DNA of 64,000 nt from Tidjanibacter sp. (GCA_017936605.1 JAGBFH010000010.1:62001-126000); one strand, 5' to 3'; shown: positions 23,062-36,014, counted from the stretch's first letter. Notes: generated by a model from the sequence alone, not told the origin. Numbers and translations are program-made.

Positions 23062-26000
23062 TTACTCGGGGATGTTCTCGTAGTCTACCCTCGCACCCAC
23101 AGTCACATTCTGCCAGTCGCGTACACCGGTACCGGCGGGAATAAGGTGACCACAGATTACATTCTCCTTGAGGTTCAACAGAGGATCTACCTTACCGTAG
23201 ATGGCAGCCTCGTTGAGCACCTTGGTGGTCTCCTGGAACGACGCAGCAGACATAAACGAGCTGGTCTGCAATGCCGCACGGGTGATACCCTGGAGAATCT
23301 GACGAGAGGTTGCGGGAACAATCTCGCGAACAGTCACAGGTTTGAGGTCCTTGCGCTTGAGCGACGAGTTCTCGTCACGCAGCTGACGAACGGAGATAAT
23401 CTGGTCGGCCCTGATGTTCTGCGAGTCGCCTGCGTCGATGACATATACCTTGTCGTAGAGAGCGTCGTTCACCTCCATAAACTCCCACTTGTCGACAACC
23501 TGCTCGGGCAGGAAGCGGGTGTCACCCGAATCGACAATCTGGACCTTATTCATCATCTGGCGAACGATAACCTCGAAGTGTTTGTCGTTAATCTTCACAC
23601 CCTGACCACGGTATACCTCCTGAACCTCGTTCACGATGTACTCCTGAACCTTGGTAGGACCAAGGATGGTGAGGATGTCGCTGGGGGTGATAGCACCATC
23701 CGACAGAGGCATACCAGCCCTTACATAGTCGTTCTCCTGAACCAGAATCTGGCGGCTCAGAGGCACGAGGTACTTGCATACCTGACCGTCGCGGGCGGTA
23801 ATGACAATCTCCCTATTACCGCGTTTGATCTTGCCGAACGATACTTCACCGTCGATCTCCGAAACCACTGCGGGGTTCGAGGGGTTGCGAGCCTCGAAGA
23901 GCTCGGTAACTCGGGGAAGACCACCGGTAATATCGCCAGCCTTACCAAACGAGCGAGGAATCTTGATGAGAATCTCACCGGCCTTAATCTTGGCATTCTC
24001 CTTAACGACAACATGGGCGCCCACAGGCAAGTTGTACTGTTTCTGCTCGATGCCGTCCTTGTCCACGATGCGAATCAAGGGGTTGCGATTCCTATCACGC
24101 GACTCGATGATAACCTTCTCCCTGAGGCCGGTAGTCTCGTCGTACTCGTCGCGGTAGGTCACACCCTCGACAACATTGTCGAAGATAACCTTACCGTCGT
24201 GCTCCGAGATGATAACGGCGTTGAAGGGATCCCACTCACAGATGACATCACCCTTCTGAACGGTGTCGCCAGCGAGTTTGAAGAGGGTCGAGCCGTAGCC
24301 CAGGTTATAGGTGAACAGGGTGCTGCCCGTCTCTTTGCTCACGATGCGGAGCTCTGCCAGACGGCTGACAACCAAGTTCTTGGGATTGCCATCGCGGTCT
24401 TTGGTCTTGATGGTGCGAAGCTCATCAATCTCAATGATACCCTCGTGTTTTGCAATCAGGCGGTTGTCAATCGAAGAACCACTTGCAACACCACCGACGT
24501 GGAATGTACGCAGAGTCAGCTGAGTACCAGGCTCACCGATGGACTGTGCAGCGATAACGCCCACAACCTCACCCTTCTGTACGGGGCGACCAGTTGCAAG
24601 GTTCCTACCGTAGCACTTCGCACACACACCGTGACGCGACTCACAGGTGAGTACCGAACGAATCTCCACCTTCTCGATACCTGCGCGCTCGATAGCGGCA
24701 GCTGCATCCTCGTTGATTTCATCGCCAGCCCTGACGATAACCTCGCCGGTGTGGGGGTGGATGACATCCTCAACAGCCGTACGGCCGAGAATCCTATCGT
24801 AGAGGCTCTGGATGACTGCGTCGTTGCGCTTAACTGCCGTAGCAGTCAGACCACGCAGGGTGCCGCAATCCTCCTCGTTGATAATCACATCGTTGGCAAC
24901 ATCCACAAGACGACGGGTCAGGTAACCTGCGTCTGCGGTCTTAAGTGCCGTATCTGCCAAACCTTTACGAGCACCGTGGGTCGAGATGAAGTACTCCAAC
25001 ACCGAAAGGCCCTCCTTGAAGTTCGACAAAATGGGGTTCTCGATAGTCTGACCGCCCTCTGCACCCGACTTCTGGGGTTTAGCCATCAGACCACGCATAC
25101 CGCCGAGCTGACGAATCTGCTCCCTACTACCACGAGCACCCGAATCAAGCATCATAAATACGGGGTTGAAGCCGTCCTGGTCTGCTTTCAGGTGGTTGTA
25201 TACTGCGGCAGTTACGCGGTTGTTCACATTGGTCCACACATCAATAACCTTGTTGTAACGCTCGTTATTGGTGATAAGACCCATATTGTACTGCTCGAGG
25301 AACTGGGCAACCTGCTGGTTTCCGTGCTCCACAAGAGTCTTCTTCTCCTCGGGGATGATAACCGCACCAAGGTTGAACGACAGACCACCCTGGAATGCCA
25401 TCTTATAACCCAGTGCCTTGATGTCATCGAGGAAGGCAGCGGCCTTGTCGGCACCCGACTTCTTCATAACAACACCAATGATATCCCTCAGGGTGTTCTT
25501 CTTGAGCAGAAGGTTGATGTAGCCAACCTCCTTGGGTACTACCTGGTTGAAGAGGATACGACCCACCGAAGTTGCGATAATCTTGGTCACATCCTGACCA
25601 TTCTCATCCACAGTGTCAATCTGCACATTCACAAGGGTGTGCAGGTCTACCCTATGCTCGTTATAGGCGATGATAGCCTCCTCGGGACCATAGAAGGTGA
25701 AGGCGGGAGCAACACCCTCCTTGGGCCTGATGTCGCCATTCTGGAGGTCATCCCAGCGGTTGATAGTCTCACCCTTCTCGATGAGCTCCTTGCGGTAGAT
25801 GGCCTTCTCCCTGTCGGGACGCTCCTCGGTGCCGTAAATCTTGGTGATGTAGTACAGACCAAGCACCATATCCTGCGAAGGTACGGTAATAGGCGCACCG
25901 TTGGCGGGGTTCAGAATGTTGTGCGAGCCGAGCATCAAGAGCTGTGCCTCCAGGATTGCAGCGTTGCCCAGGGGCAAGTGCACTGCCATCTGGTCACCAT

Positions 26001-27435
26001 CGAAGTCCGCGTTGAATGCGGTACAAGCCAGGGGGTGGAGCTGCATTGCCTTACCCTCAATGAGCTTGGGCTGGAAGGCCTGGATACCCAGACGGTGAAG
26101 GGTCGGGGCTCGGTTCATCAGAACGGGGTGACCCTTGATGACATTCTCCAGGATGTCCCAGATTACGGGATCCTTCCTGTCGATAATCTTCTTTGCCGAC
26201 TTGACGGTCTTCACGATGCCGCGCTCGATGAGCTTACGGATGATGAAGGGTTTGTAGAGCTCGGCAGCCATATCTTTGGGAATACCCATCTCGTGCATCT
26301 TCAGCTCGGGACCTACAACGATAACCGAACGAGCCGAGTAGTCCACACGCTTACCCAGAAGGTTCTGACGGAAGCGGCCCTGTTTACCCTTGAGGCTGTC
26401 GCTCAAGGACTTCAGAGGACGGTTGCTCTCGCTCTTAACGGCGCTCGTCTTACGCGAGTTGTCGAACAGGCAGTCCACAGCCTCCTGCAACATACGCTTC
26501 TCGTTGCGCAGAATGACCTCGGGAGCCTTAATCTCAATGAGCCTCTTGAGGCGGTTGTTGCGGATGATAACCCTACGATAGAGGTCATTGAGGTCCGAAG
26601 TAGCGAACCTACCACCATCCAGGGGCACCAAAGGACGCAACTCGGGAGGAGTCACGGGGATAACCTTCAGAACCATCCACTCGGGCTTGTTGATATCTTT
26701 CGACTCGCGGAAAGCCTCAATAATATTAAGCCTCTTCAGAGCCTCGGTCTTGCGCTGCTGCGAAGTCTCGTGCGAAGCCCTATGGCGCAACTGCTCGCTC
26801 AGGCGATCCAAGTCCAGACCCTGCAACAGGGTGAGGATAGCCTCAGCACCCATCTGGGCGATGAACTTGTCGGGATCGTCATCCGAGAGCTGCTGGTTGC
26901 CCTTGGGCAATGCAGCCAAGATGTCGAGGTACTCCTTCTCCGAGATAAGGTCGAGGTCCTGGCAACCGTTGGGCAGGTTGAGCGAAGCGGCAGCACCGGC
27001 GCGAATCACGATGTAGCGCTCATAGTAGATGACTGCATCGAGTTTCTTGCTGGGGATGCCAAGCAGGTAGCCAATCTTCGAAGGTAGCGAGCGGATGTAC
27101 CAGATGTGAACAACGGGCACAACAAGCTGGATGTGACCCATACGCTCACGGCGCACTTTCTTCTCGGTTACCTCCACGCCGCATCGGTCGCAGACGATAC
27201 CTTTGTAACGAATCCTCTTATACTTACCGCAGTGGCACTCGTAGTCCTTCACAGGACCAAAGATGCGCTCGCAGAAAAGACCGTCACGCTCGGGTTTATA
27301 GGTACGATAGTTGATAGTCTCGGGCTTCAACACCTCGCCGCTCGAGTTCTCGAGAATCTCCTCGGGCGAGGCCAAGCCAATCGAGATTTTGCTGAAATTG
27401 GTCGTATTGATCTTATTATCTTTACCGTATGCCAT
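23062..27435 (-). CDS. rpoC: DNA-directed RNA polymerase subunit beta'
   Basis: 1457 residues. The catalytic loop [14 protein letters not shown] lies near 473-486 and binds the active-site magnesium. The N-terminal zinc site has CHCGKYK...CDRCGV near 70-90. The second zinc cluster (CGTLRG ... [13 protein letters not shown]) is in the C-terminal third. Bridge-helix and trigger-loop residues are present ([25 protein letters not shown]). It follows rpoB by 15 nt. The 3' flank is the composite hairpin region, which probably ends the operon transcript. Confidence 0.98.
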   Translation of the reverse strand: MAYGKDNKINTTNFSKISIGLASPEEILENSSGEVLKPETINYRTYKPERDGLFCERIFGPVKDYECHCGKYKRIRYKGIVCDRCGVEVTEKKVRRERMGHIQLVVPVVHIWYIRSLPSKIGYLLGIPSKKLDAVIYYERYIVIRAGAAASLNLPNGCQDLDLISEKEYLDILAALPKGNQQLSDDDPDKFIAQMGAEAILTLLQGLDLDRLSEQLRHRASHETSQQRKTEALKRLNIIEAFRESKDINKPEWMVLKVIPVTPPELRPLVPLDGGRFATSDLNDLYRRVIIRNNRLKRLIEIKAPEVILRNEKRMLQEAVDCLFDNSRKTSAVKSESNRPLKSLSDSLKGKQGRFRQNLLGKRVDYSARSVIVVGPELKMHEMGIPKDMAAELYKPFIIRKLIERGIVKTVKSAKKIIDRKDPVIWDILENVIKGHPVLMNRAPTLHRLGIQAFQPKLIEGKAMQLHPLACTAFNADFDGDQMAVHLPLGNAAILEAQLLMLGSHNILNPANGAPITVPSQDMVLGLYYITKIYGTEERPDREKAIYRKELIEKGETINRWDDLQNGDIRPKEGVAPAFTFYGPEEAIIAYNEHRVDLHTLVNVQIDTVDENGQDVTKIIATSVGRILFNQVVPKEVGYINLLLKKNTLRDIIGVVMKKSGADKAAAFLDDIKALGYKMAFQGGLSFNLGAVIIPEEKKTLVEHGNQQVAQFLEQYNMGLITNNERYNKVIDVWTNVNNRVTAAVYNHLKADQDGFNPVFMMLDSGARGSREQIRQLGGMRGLMAKPQKSGAEGGQTIENPILSNFKEGLSVLEYFISTHGARKGLADTALKTADAGYLTRRLVDVANDVIINEEDCGTLRGLTATAVKRNDAVIQSLYDRILGRTAVEDVIHPHTGEVIVRAGDEINEDAAAAIERAGIEKVEIRSVLTCESRHGVCAKCYGRNLATGRPVQKGEVVGVIAAQSIGEPGTQLTLRTFHVGGVASGSSIDNRLIAKHEGIIEIDELRTIKTKDRDGNPKNLVVSRLAELRIVSKETGSTLFTYNLGYGSTLFKLAGDTVQKGDVICEWDPFNAVIISEHDGKVIFDNVVEGVTYRDEYDETTGLREKVIIESRDRNRNPLIRIVDKDGIEQKQYNLPVGAHVVVKENAKIKAGEILIKIPRSFGKAGDITGGLPRVTELFEARNPSNPAVVSEIDGEVSFGKIKRGNREIVITARDGQVCKYLVPLSRQILVQENDYVRAGMPLSDGAITPSDILTILGPTKVQEYIVNEVQEVYRGQGVKINDKHFEVIVRQMMNKVQIVDSGDTRFLPEQVVDKWEFMEVNDALYDKVYVIDAGDSQNIRADQIISVRQLRDENSSLKRKDLKPVTVREIVPATSRQILQGITRAALQTSSFMSAASFQETTKVLNEAAIYGKVDPLLNLKENVICGHLIPAGTGVRDWQNVTVGARVDYENIPE

Positions 27436-27450
27436 ATACTTTTCTACCTA

Positions 27451-30400
27451 TTAAGAGAGTTTTACACTGATTGCCAAACCGCGCAGCTCGTGCAAGAGCA
27501 CATTGAGCGACTCGGGAATACCGGGTGTTGGCAGATTATCGCCCTTGACGATGGCCTCGTACGCCTTGGCACGACCCATAACATCATCGGACTTAATAGT
27601 CAGAATCTCCTGCAGGATGTTGGCTGCACCGAAGCCCTCGAGTGCCCAAACCTCCATCTCACCAAACCTCTGACCACCAAACTGAGCCTTACCGCCCAGA
27701 GGCTGCTGAGTGATGAGCGAGTAGGGACCGATCGAACGAGCGTGCATCTTGTCATCAATCATATGACCCAGCTTGAGCATATAGATGACACCCACAGTCG
27801 CAGGCTGGTCGAACCTCTCGCCGGTACCGCCATCCCTCAGGTGGCAGCAACCATTCACGGGCACGCCTGCCTTAGCAGTGTACTCGTTGATCTGGTCGAG
27901 AGTAGCACCGTCGAAGATGGGAGTAGCGAACTTCAGACCCAACTCCTTGCCGGCCCAACCCAATACGGTCTCGTAAATCTGACCCAAGTTCATACGCGAA
28001 GGCACGCCCAGAGGGTTCAGTACGATGTCGACAATCGAACCATCCTCCAAGAAAGGCATATCCTCATCGCGGACAACCTTGGCAACAATACCCTTGTTAC
28101 CGTGGCGACCCGCCATCTTGTCACCCACTTTGAGCTTACGCTTCTTGGCCAGATAAACCTTCGCAAGCTGGATAACGCCATTGGGAAGCTCGTCACCGTT
28201 GGTGATGTTGTACTTCTCGCGCTTAACCTTTGCGTCGGCCTCTTTATATTTAATGGTATAGTTATTGATAGCAACAGCCACCAACTTGGCAACGCGCTCA
28301 TCCTCTACCCACTTGCCGCTACCAAGACCCAGGTAGTCGATCTCCTCGAGCATCTTCTTGGTGAACTTCACGCCGGGAGCGTAGAGCTCAGCACCGAAGT
28401 AGTCGTAGATACCGAGCGAAGTCTGGTCCTTGAGCAGGGTGTAGAGTTTCTCCACCAGAATACCCTTGAGCGAAGCAGCCTCCTTCTGGAACCTTGCCTC
28501 GGCCTCCTCGAGTTTGTGCTTCTCCTCTGCCTTGCCCCTCTTGCCATCCTTCACATTGCGGGTGTAGAGCTTGCGGTCGATGATAGTACCGAAGAGCGAG
28601 GGCTGAGCCTTCAGCGAAGCGTCCTTCACATCGCCAGCCTTGTCGCCAAAGATAGCACGCAGCAGCTTCTCCTCGGGGCTGGGATCGCTCTCGCCCTTAG
28701 GAGTAATCTTACCAATCATAATGTCACCGGGCTTAACATTAGCACCGATGCGGATGATACCCCTCTCGTCGAGGTCCTTGGTAGCCTCCTCGCTCACATT
28801 GGGAATATCCGAGGTGAGCTCCTCGACACCACGCTTGGTCTCGCGTACCTCCATAATATACTCGTCCACGTGCACCGAAGTGAACAAGTCCTCCCTCAGA
28901 AGACGCTCCGAAATAACGATAGCATCCTCGAAGTTGTAGCCCTTCCAAGGCATAAACGCAACCTTCAGGTTCTTACCGAGTGCCAACTCGCCGTTCTCGG
29001 TCGAGTAACCCTCGGTCAGAATGTCGCCCTTCTCAACCCTCTGGCCAATCTTCACGATAGGACGGAGAGTGATGGACATATTCTGGTTGGTCTTGCGATA
29101 GCGGGGCAGCTTATAGGTAGTGATCTCGGGATCGAAGCTAACGAGCTTCTCATCCTCCGTACGATCATACTTAACCTGAATCTGGATAGCGTCGGCGAAT
29201 ACCACCTCACCGCTACCCTCTGCAACCACCTGGATACGGCTGTCGCGAACCATCTCGCCCTCCAGACCGGTACCCACAATGGGAGCCTCGGGGTTAATCA
29301 GGGGCACTGCCTGACGCATCATGTTCGAACCCATCAGCGCACGGTTAGCATCGTCGTGCTCAAGGAAGGGGATGAGGCTCGCTGCAATCGAGGCAACCTG
29401 GTTGGGAGCAACATCCACAAGGTCCACCTGCTTGGCCGACACAACGGGGAAGTCCGCCTCGTTACGAGCCTTAATACGGTTGGGATTCAGGAAGTTACCC
29501 TCCGCGTCGATAGGAGCCGAAGCCTGAGCAATATTCAGGTTCTCCTCCTCCTCGGCGCTATAGTAGCGGATGTTCTCATCGTTCAGATCCACCTTGCCGT
29601 CAACAACCTTGCGGTAGGGGGTCTCGATGAAGCCCATAGGGCTGATTTTCGCATATACACAGAGCGACGAAATCAGACCAATGTTGGGACCCTCGGGGGT
29701 CTCAATGGGACACAGACGACCGTAGTGGGTGTAGTGTACATCTCGCACCTCGAAACCTGCCCTATCGCGGCTCAGACCGCCAGGACCCAGTGCCGACAGA
29801 CGACGCTTGTGGGTCATCTCAGCCAGAGGGTTGGTCTGGTCCATAAACTGCGAGAGCTGGTTGGTGCCGAAGAAGCTGTTGATGACGCTCGACAGGGTCT
29901 TGGCATTAATCAGGTCGATGGGTTTGAAGAGCTCGTTGTCCCTAACATTCATCCTCTCACGGATGGTGCGGGCCATACGGATGAAACCAATCGAGAACTG
30001 GTTGCTCAGCTGCTCGCCCACGGTCCTCACGCGACGGTTCGACAAGTGGTCAATATCGTCAACATCGGTCTTGGAGTTGATAAGCTCGATAAGGTGGCGA
30101 ATGATGGCAATAATGTCCTCGCGTGTCAAAATCCTCACCTCGGGATTAATCTCCAAGCCAAGTTTCTTGTTGATACGGAAACGGCCCACATCACCCAAGT
30201 CGTAGCGTTTGTCGCTGAAGAAGAGCTTGTCAATGACATCCCTTGCGGTAGCCTCATCTGGTGGCTCCGAGTTGCGCAACTGGCGATAGATGTACACCAC
30301 AGCGTCTTTCTCCGTGATGGTGGGGTCCTTCTGAAGGGTGTTGTAGATAATCGAGTAGTCAACACCCGAGGGGTTATCCTTGTGGAGAAGAATGGTCTTG

Positions 30401-31266
30401 GCGCCACTCTCCAGAATAACATCAATATGCTCCTCAGTAAGCTCGGTCTCGCGCTCCAGGACAACTACGCTACGCTCGATGGGCATAACCTCACCGGTAT
30501 CCTCATCAACGAAGTCCTCCCAGCTGGTCATAATAATCCTTGCGGCCAGCTTCCTGCCGAGGCTCTTCTTGAGATTCGTGCGATTAACCTTCACCTCGTC
30601 GGCAAGGTCGAAAATCTCCAGAATCTCCCTATCTGCCTCAAAGCCAATGGCCCTGAGTAGTGTGGTTACGGGCAACTTCTTCTTACGGTCGATGTAAGCA
30701 TACATCACATTGTTGATGTCGGTTGCGAACTCTATCCACGAACCCTTGAAGGGAATAATACGGGCCGAGTAGAGTTTTGTGCCGTTGGTGTGGACACTCT
30801 GACCGAAGAATACGCCGGGCGAACGGTGCAACTGCGAAACTACCACGCGCTCGGCACCGTTGATTACGAAGGTACCACCAGGGGTCATATAGGGGATAGT
30901 TCCGAAGTAAACATCCTGAACCTCAGTGTCGAAATCCTCGTGCTCGGGATCGGTGCACGAGAGTTTCAGCTTGGCCTTCAGGGGCACACTGTAGGTCAAT
31001 CCCATCTCCAAGCACTCCTCAATCGAGTAGCGGGGGGGATCGATGTAGTAATCTATGAACTCGAGGGTGAAGTTGTTACGAGTATCCGAAATGGGGAAAT
31101 TCTCGGAGAACACCTTGTAGAGTCCCTCGTTCTTGCGATTCTCAGCAGTCGTGTCTAATTGAAAAAAGTCGTGGAATGATTTGAGCTGCACCTCCAAAAA
31201 GTCGGGATAATCCATCTTGTGGGAAATGGAGGAGAAGCTAATTCTATTGTTTGCTTTCGAGGACAT
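27451..31266 (-). CDS. rpoB: DNA-directed RNA polymerase subunit beta
   Basis: 1271 residues from the ATG at 31266, where [13 protein letters not shown] matches the usual Bacteroidetes N-terminus. In-frame ATGs at 31317 and 31389 would add 17 or 41 residues. The rifampicin-binding cluster reads [20 protein letters not shown] then RLSALGPGG. The residues equivalent to E. coli D516, H526 and S531 are unchanged. The C-terminus has [20 protein letters not shown]. The gene is separated from rplL by a spacer with an attenuator-like hairpin. Confidence 0.97.
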   Translation of the reverse strand: MSSKANNRISFSSISHKMDYPDFLEVQLKSFHDFFQLDTTAENRKNEGLYKVFSENFPISDTRNNFTLEFIDYYIDPPRYSIEECLEMGLTYSVPLKAKLKLSCTDPEHEDFDTEVQDVYFGTIPYMTPGGTFVINGAERVVVSQLHRSPGVFFGQSVHTNGTKLYSARIIPFKGSWIEFATDINNVMYAYIDRKKKLPVTTLLRAIGFEADREILEIFDLADEVKVNRTNLKKSLGRKLAARIIMTSWEDFVDEDTGEVMPIERSVVVLERETELTEEHIDVILESGAKTILLHKDNPSGVDYSIIYNTLQKDPTITEKDAVVYIYRQLRNSEPPDEATARDVIDKLFFSDKRYDLGDVGRFRINKKLGLEINPEVRILTREDIIAIIRHLIELINSKTDVDDIDHLSNRRVRTVGEQLSNQFSIGFIRMARTIRERMNVRDNELFKPIDLINAKTLSSVINSFFGTNQLSQFMDQTNPLAEMTHKRRLSALGPGGLSRDRAGFEVRDVHYTHYGRLCPIETPEGPNIGLISSLCVYAKISPMGFIETPYRKVVDGKVDLNDENIRYYSAEEEENLNIAQASAPIDAEGNFLNPNRIKARNEADFPVVSAKQVDLVDVAPNQVASIAASLIPFLEHDDANRALMGSNMMRQAVPLINPEAPIVGTGLEGEMVRDSRIQVVAEGSGEVVFADAIQIQVKYDRTEDEKLVSFDPEITTYKLPRYRKTNQNMSITLRPIVKIGQRVEKGDILTEGYSTENGELALGKNLKVAFMPWKGYNFEDAIVISERLLREDLFTSVHVDEYIMEVRETKRGVEELTSDIPNVSEEATKDLDERGIIRIGANVKPGDIMIGKITPKGESDPSPEEKLLRAIFGDKAGDVKDASLKAQPSLFGTIIDRKLYTRNVKDGKRGKAEEKHKLEEAEARFQKEAASLKGILVEKLYTLLKDQTSLGIYDYFGAELYAPGVKFTKKMLEEIDYLGLGSGKWVEDERVAKLVAVAINNYTIKYKEADAKVKREKYNITNGDELPNGVIQLAKVYLAKKRKLKVGDKMAGRHGNKGIVAKVVRDEDMPFLEDGSIVDIVLNPLGVPSRMNLGQIYETVLGWAGKELGLKFATPIFDGATLDQINEYTAKAGVPVNGCCHLRDGGTGERFDQPATVGVIYMLKLGHMIDDKMHARSIGPYSLITQQPLGGKAQFGGQRFGEMEVWALEGFGAANILQEILTIKSDDVMGRAKAYEAIVKGDNLPTPGIPESLNVLLHELRGLAISVKLS

Positions 31267-31434
31267 TGTCTGCAAAATTTTTTTGAAAGATTTTTTGTTA
31301 ATGTCGCTTTTTGCCATCGCTGGCCAAGATAATTCCCCAGCCCACCGACCGAAGAACATCCTGTATTTCAACCACTTATAGGCTGTCAAAAACCACCTAA
31401 CCTAAAGTTGGTTTCGCGCCCTACTTTTTAGACG

Positions 31435-31472
31435 CGAAAAAGGCATAGAGCTTATTTTGACATAAGCTCTAT
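31435..31472 (-). terminator. Attenuator-like hairpin between rplL and rpoB
   Basis: A perfect 11-bp inverted repeat (ATAGAGCTTAT / ATAAGCTCTAT) with a 6-nt loop is followed on the minus strand by GCCTTTTT. It may reduce rpoBC transcription relative to the ribosomal genes, as at the same position in other bacteria, or be a processing site. Confidence 0.6.
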
Positions 31473-31503
31473 ACCCAGTATGGAGTGAAGCTAATAGCTA
31501 AAA

Positions 31504-31878
31504 CTATTTAACCTCAACCTCTGCACCTGCGTCCTCGAGAGCTGCTTTGAGTGCCTCAGCCTCCTCTTTCGAGATGCCCTCTTTGATAGCCTTAGGAGCA
31601 GCGTCTACCAAGTCTTTCGACTCTTTCAGACCGAAGCCGGTAGCCTCTTTCACAGCCTTAACAACTGCGATCTTTGCCTGACCTGCGCTTACGAGAATTA
31701 CATCAAAAGAAGTCTTCTCTGCGGGAGCAGCTGCCTCAGCGGCTGCGGGAGCAGCAACTGCAACAGCTGCAGCTGCGGGCTCAATACCGTACTCCTCTTT
31801 CAGGATGGTTGCCAACTCGTTTACCTCTTTAACAGTCAAGTTTACCAACTCTTCTGCCAATGCTTTGATATCTGCCAT
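31504..31878 (-). CDS. rplL: 50S ribosomal protein L7/L12
   Basis: 124 residues. N-terminal dimerisation helices ([20 protein letters not shown]), then an alanine-rich hinge, then the factor-binding C-terminal domain ([20 protein letters not shown] ... [19 protein letters not shown]). It forms the ribosomal stalk with L10 and recruits EF-Tu and EF-G. Part of the rplKAJL block. Confidence 0.98.
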   Translation of the reverse strand: MADIKALAEELVNLTVKEVNELATILKEEYGIEPAAAAVAVAAPAAAEAAAPAEKTSFDVILVSAGQAKIAVVKAVKEATGFGLKESKDLVDAAPKAIKEGISKEEAEALKAALEDAGAEVEVK

Positions 31879-31935
31879 AGTTTTTATAAAAAATTAAATT
31901 GTTTTACTTCGTTGTTTGTGTTTGTTTTGGAAAAA

Positions 31936-32457
31936 TTAATTTCTTTCTTCAAGTGCCTTTACGATGCCAGCAACCTTCTGACCTGCGCTACCCTGAAGTG
32001 CCGAAACGACATTCTTGATGGGCGACTGGAGCAAGCCGATGATATCGCCGATAAGCTCCTCGCGAGATTTGATGTTGCAAAGCATATCGAGGTTATTGTC
32101 ACCTACATAGACGCAGTCCTGTACATAAGCGGCTTTCAAAATGGGTTTGTCGCAACCTTTGCGGAACTCTTTGATAACCTGTGCAGGGCTCTTGCTGCCC
32201 TCGGAGAACATAATCGACGAAGTGCCTTTCAGAACCTCGACAAGTGCAGCATCTGCCTTCTCTACGCCCTCGAGCGCTTTGATGAAGAGGGTGTTCTTTA
32301 CAACAACCAGCTTCACGCCTTTCTCGAAGCATTTGCGACGCAACTGAGCAGTCTGCTCGGCGTTCAGAGCCTCGATGTCAGCAATATAGAAGTTAGGATA
32401 CTGATTGAGTTTCTCGGTCAGGCCTTCAATAACTATTCTTTTTTCTTCCCTTGTCAT
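31936..32457 (-). CDS. rplJ: 50S ribosomal protein L10
   Basis: 173 residues with the L10 N-terminal domain (MTREEKRIVIEGLTEKL, FYIADIEALNAEQTAQLRRK, KLVVVKNTLFIKALE) and a C-terminal helix that anchors L7/L12 dimers. It lies 16 nt after rplA and 57 nt before rplL. Confidence 0.97.
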   Translation of the reverse strand: MTREEKRIVIEGLTEKLNQYPNFYIADIEALNAEQTAQLRRKCFEKGVKLVVVKNTLFIKALEGVEKADAALVEVLKGTSSIMFSEGSKSPAQVIKEFRKGCDKPILKAAYVQDCVYVGDNNLDMLCNIKSREELIGDIIGLLQSPIKNVVSALQGSAGQKVAGIVKALEERN

Positions 32458-32473
32458 TGCTCAATGTTTTTTA

Positions 32474-33172
32474 CTATTTGAAATCAAGTGATTTGGGGTC
32501 AATCTGGAGACCGATACTCATTGTCGATGAGAGATAGATGCTAATCATATATGTACCTTTAGCTGCGGCGGGTTTCAGCTTGTGGATCATATCGATGAAT
32601 GCGTTTGCATTGTCAACGATCTTCTCTGCGCTGAACGATACCTTACCAACGGCCGAGTGAACGATACCGTACTTATCAACCTTGAAGTCGATCTTACCGG
32701 CCTTCACCTCCTGAACAGCCTTGGCTACATCCATAGTAACGGTGCCGGTTTTGGGGTTGGGCATCAAGCCACGGGGACCCAGAATACGACCCAGAGCACC
32801 TACTTTTGCCATTACATTAGGAGTACAGATGATAGTATCAACGTCGGTCCAACCGCCCTTGATCTTCTCAACATACTCGTCCAAACCTACATAGTCTGCA
32901 CCTGCCTCACGAGCCTCGTTCTCCTTGTCGGGAGTACAGAGTACCAACACGCGAACGGTCTTACCGGTACCGTGAGGAAGAGTAACTACGCCACGAACCA
33001 TCTGGTTGGCCTTACGAGGGTCAACACCAAGACGGACATCAACATTTACCGAAGCATCGAACTTAGTGAAAGTAATCTCTTTCAGAAGAGCTGCGGCCTC
33101 GCTCAGCTTGTAGAGCTTTCCGGGCTCTACCTTCGCGAGCATTGCTTTTTGATTCTTTGTCAATTTACTCAT
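32474..33172 (-). CDS. rplA: 50S ribosomal protein L1
   Basis: 232 residues with the L1 signatures [35 protein letters not shown] and [20 protein letters not shown]. It binds 23S rRNA at the E site and in many bacteria represses its own operon. It lies 15 nt after rplK. Confidence 0.98.
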   Translation of the reverse strand: MSKLTKNQKAMLAKVEPGKLYKLSEAAALLKEITFTKFDASVNVDVRLGVDPRKANQMVRGVVTLPHGTGKTVRVLVLCTPDKENEAREAGADYVGLDEYVEKIKGGWTDVDTIICTPNVMAKVGALGRILGPRGLMPNPKTGTVTMDVAKAVQEVKAGKIDFKVDKYGIVHSAVGKVSFSAEKIVDNANAFIDMIHKLKPAAAKGTYMISIYLSSTMSIGLQIDPKSLDFK

Positions 33173-33187
33173 CTTCTTTCAGTCTAA

Positions 33188-33628
33188 TTACTTTGCAGGA
33201 ACTTCGCCTACGACGGTGATACCCATACTGCGTGCAGTACCGGCTACCATACGCATAGCCGACTCAATAGTGAAGCAGTTCATATCGCTCATCTTGTCCT
33301 TTGCGATTGCCTCAACCTGCTCGATAGTTACACTACCGACCTTCTGACGGTTGGGCTCCGAAGAACCAGACTGGATACCAGCAGCCTCTTTCAAAGCAGC
33401 AGCAACAGGGGGCTGTTTAACGACAAACTCAAACGACTTGTCGTTATATACGGTAATAATTACGGGCAATACCTTGCCGGCCTTCTCCTGCGTCCTTGCG
33501 TTGAACTGTTTGCAGAAGTCCATGATGTTGACTCCCTTGGAACCCAGCGCGGGACCTACAGGAGGCGAAGGATTGGCGGCACCACCTTTAATCTGCAACT
33601 TAATAAATGCAGCAACCTCTTTTGCCAT
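33188..33628 (-). CDS. rplK: 50S ribosomal protein L11
   Basis: 146 residues: [20 protein letters not shown] near the N-terminus and the C-terminal RNA-binding helix region ([20 protein letters not shown]). It forms the GTPase-associated centre with L10 and L7/L12. It lies 16 nt after nusG. Confidence 0.98.
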   Translation of the reverse strand: MAKEVAAFIKLQIKGGAANPSPPVGPALGSKGVNIMDFCKQFNARTQEKAGKVLPVIITVYNDKSFEFVVKQPPVAAALKEAAGIQSGSSEPNRQKVGSVTIEQVEAIAKDKMSDMNCFTIESAMRMVAGTARSMGITVVGEVPAK

Positions 33629-33644
33629 AGTTTTCCTTGGTTAA

Positions 33645-34205
33645 TTATTCTTTTTCAACTTGCATAAAGCTCAACTCCATAGGAGTCTTGCGACCGAATA
33701 TCTTCACAGAAACCGTCAATTTCTTTCTCTCCTCATCGACTGCCTCGATGGTGCCGGAGAAACTCGAGAAGGGACCGTCCGTAACTTTTACGGTCTCTCC
33801 AACGAAGAAAGGAATCTCGTTTTCTTCCTCGCCCTGACTCATTTGGTCAACCCTTCCGAGAATGCGTGCAACCTCTGCCTCACGAATGGGTGTGGCAATA
33901 AGGCGCTGACTCTCCTCTTTGGTCTCTCCTAGGAAGCCGAGTACATTGGGCGTGTTGCGAAGTACATAAGGAACCTCATCAACCATAGCTGCTTCAACCA
34001 ATACATAGCCGGGATACGACACCTTCTCCTTGCTCACCTTCTTACCGTTGCGGATCGTGTAGACCTTCTCGGTAGGAATGAGAACCTGCGACACAAGATG
34101 CTCAAGGTGCAGATGGCGTACCTCGTTCTCGATGTACTCCTTCACCTTCTTCTCTTTGCCGCCGATGGCGCGAATCACATACCAGTTTTTTGTCTGCTCG
34201 CTCAT
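33645..34205 (-). CDS. nusG: Transcription termination/antitermination protein NusG
   Basis: 186 residues: the NGN domain (WYVIRAIGGKEKKVKEYIEN) and a C-terminal KOW domain (VGETVKVTDGPFSSFSGTIE). It binds RNA polymerase and couples transcription to Rho or the ribosome. Gene order secE-nusG-rplK is conserved. Confidence 0.97.
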   Translation of the reverse strand: MSEQTKNWYVIRAIGGKEKKVKEYIENEVRHLHLEHLVSQVLIPTEKVYTIRNGKKVSKEKVSYPGYVLVEAAMVDEVPYVLRNTPNVLGFLGETKEESQRLIATPIREAEVARILGRVDQMSQGEEENEIPFFVGETVKVTDGPFSSFSGTIEAVDEERKKLTVSVKIFGRKTPMELSFMQVEKE

Positions 34206-34252
34206 TGTCTTTGTTTTACTTAGTTGTGGAACAAGTTAAACTAAACTCTGAA

Positions 34253-34447
34253 CTAGTGACCCAAAACGCTGTATACAGCCTTCATAATGGATTCAAAGGT
34301 CAGGTCCATAGCAAGAATTGCCACAGCAATCAGCAGGGAAGCAACCATAACGGTAACTGCCAGACTCTGCAGCTCTTTCATAGGAGTCCACGACACTTTG
34401 TGAACCAACTCTTCGTACGAAGCCTTTACGTATTTTACGAGTCTCAT
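34253..34447 (-). CDS. secE: Preprotein translocase subunit SecE
   Basis: 64 residues. A short amphipathic helix with the conserved VSWTPMKELQ segment, then one membrane helix (LAVTVMVASLLIAVAILAMD), the minimal SecE plan. It is part of SecYEG. Placed between tRNA-Trp and nusG as is usual. Confidence 0.95.
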   Translation of the reverse strand: MRLVKYVKASYEELVHKVSWTPMKELQSLAVTVMVASLLIAVAILAMDLTFESIMKAVYSVLGH

Positions 34448-34527
34448 AATTGATTTATGCTTTTTATCTTTATTTCTTTTTCACTCAATAAGTCCGGCAC
34501 TCTTTCTGCAAAGCTACCGGACTTGTG

Positions 34528-34598
34528 CACGAGAGGAGAGAATCGAACTCCCACCAACGGTTTTGGAGACCGCTATTCTACCATTAAACTACTCTCGT
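34528..34598 (-). tRNA. tRNA-Trp(CCA)
   Basis: 71 nt. The acceptor ACGAGAG pairs with CTCTCGT, with discriminator G. The loop CTCCAAA presents CCA. The T arm contains AGTTCGATTCT. It lies between tuf and secE. Confidence 0.95.
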
Positions 34599-34695
34599 AA
34601 AAGTGGGGCAAGCGGTGCTTAACGCTCGACTTTCAAGCCTTACGCCCTACTCGCCCCTATGTTAAGATCTATTGAGAATCTCTCTGGTAGATTGA

Positions 34696-35883
34696 TTACT
34701 CGAGAACCTCTTTGATCTGACCCGAACCTACGGTACGACCACCCTCGCGGATAGCGAAACGAAGACCTGCATTCAAAGCAACGGGGTAGATGAGGGTTAC
34801 CTCGATCTCAACGTGGTCACCAGGCATTACCATCTCGATACCATCGGGGAGTTTAACCTCACCGGTAATATCCATAGTACGGAGGTAGAACTGGGGACGA
34901 TACCTGTTGTGGAAAGGAGTGTGACGGCCACCCTCTTCTTTCTTCAAGATATAAACCTCACCACGGAATTTGGTGTGGGGAGTGATCGACTTGGGTTTAG
35001 CTACTACCATACCGCGCTTAACCTCTTTCTTGTCGATACCACGCATCAGCAGACCTACGTTGTCACCAGCCGAACCCTCATCGAGGAGTTTGCGGAACAT
35101 CTCAACGCCGGTACATACCGAAGTACGAATCTTCTCATCCAAACCTACGATCTCAACGGGGTCACCAACGTGGATAACACCAGTCTCAATACGGCCGGTA
35201 AGAACGGTACCACGACCGGTGATCGAGAATACATCCTCAACAGGCATCAAGAAGGGTTTGTCAGCGTCACGGGGAGGCAGGGGAATATAGGTATCAACTG
35301 CGTCCATGAGCTCCATAACTTTCTCCTCCCACTGGGCCTCACCGTTGAGTGCGCCAAGAGCAGAACCACGGATAACGGGAGCGTTGTCACCATCGAAGCC
35401 GTTTGCGCTCAGAACATCGCGAATCTCCATCTCAACGAGGTCAAGCATCTCCTCGTCGTCAACCATATCGCATTTGTTCATGAAAACAACGATTCTGGGA
35501 ACGTTTACCTGACGAGCCAAAAGAACGTGCTCACGGGTCTGGGGCATAGGACCATCGGTCGAAGCAACAACCAGGATAGCACCATCCATCTGAGCAGCAC
35601 CAGTTACCATGTTCTTCACATAGTCAGCGTGACCAGGGCAGTCAACGTGAGCATAGTGACGGTTTGCGGTCTGATACTCGATGTGCGAGGTGTTGATGGT
35701 GATACCACGCTCTTTCTCCTCGGGAGCGTTGTCAATCGAGTCGAACGAACGGAGCTCCGAAAGACCTTTTTTACCAAGTACCTGGGTAATAGCAGCGGTA
35801 AGAGTAGTTTTACCGTGGTCAACGTGGCCGATAGTACCTACGTTTACGTGAGGCTTTGACCTGTCAAATTTTTCTTTTGCCAT
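34696..35883 (-). CDS. tuf: Elongation factor Tu
   Basis: 395 residues. GTPase motifs are [14 protein letters not shown] (P loop), DCPGHADY (G3) and NKCDM (G4). Domains 2 and 3 follow, ending [11 protein letters not shown]. It delivers aminoacyl-tRNA to the ribosome. It sits downstream of three tRNA genes and upstream of tRNA-Trp and secE, the classic tufB arrangement. Confidence 0.98.
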   Translation of the reverse strand: MAKEKFDRSKPHVNVGTIGHVDHGKTTLTAAITQVLGKKGLSELRSFDSIDNAPEEKERGITINTSHIEYQTANRHYAHVDCPGHADYVKNMVTGAAQMDGAILVVASTDGPMPQTREHVLLARQVNVPRIVVFMNKCDMVDDEEMLDLVEMEIRDVLSANGFDGDNAPVIRGSALGALNGEAQWEEKVMELMDAVDTYIPLPPRDADKPFLMPVEDVFSITGRGTVLTGRIETGVIHVGDPVEIVGLDEKIRTSVCTGVEMFRKLLDEGSAGDNVGLLMRGIDKKEVKRGMVVAKPKSITPHTKFRGEVYILKKEEGGRHTPFHNRYRPQFYLRTMDITGEVKLPDGIEMVMPGDHVEIEVTLIYPVALNAGLRFAIREGGRTVGSGQIKEVLE

Positions 35884-35941
35884 AACTTTGTAGTTGTTAT
35901 TAGATAAGTATTTATGTTAATTGTCTTTGTTTTCGTCTTGG

Positions 35942-36014
35942 AGCGGAAGACGAGGCTCAAACTCGCGACCCTCAGCTTGGAAGGCTGATGCTCTATCAAC
36001 TGAGCTACTTCCGC
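35942..36014 (-). tRNA. tRNA-Gly(TCC)
   Basis: 73 nt. The acceptor GCGGAAG pairs with CTTCCGC, with discriminator T. The loop CTTCCAA presents TCC. Standard D arm (AGCTCAGTTGATAGAGC). Confidence 0.95.

Noticed and set aside
23008..30660. Very long + strand frames opposite rpoC and rpoB
   Set aside because: Antisense shadows caused by codon bias of the polymerase genes. The minus-strand proteins are unmistakable.
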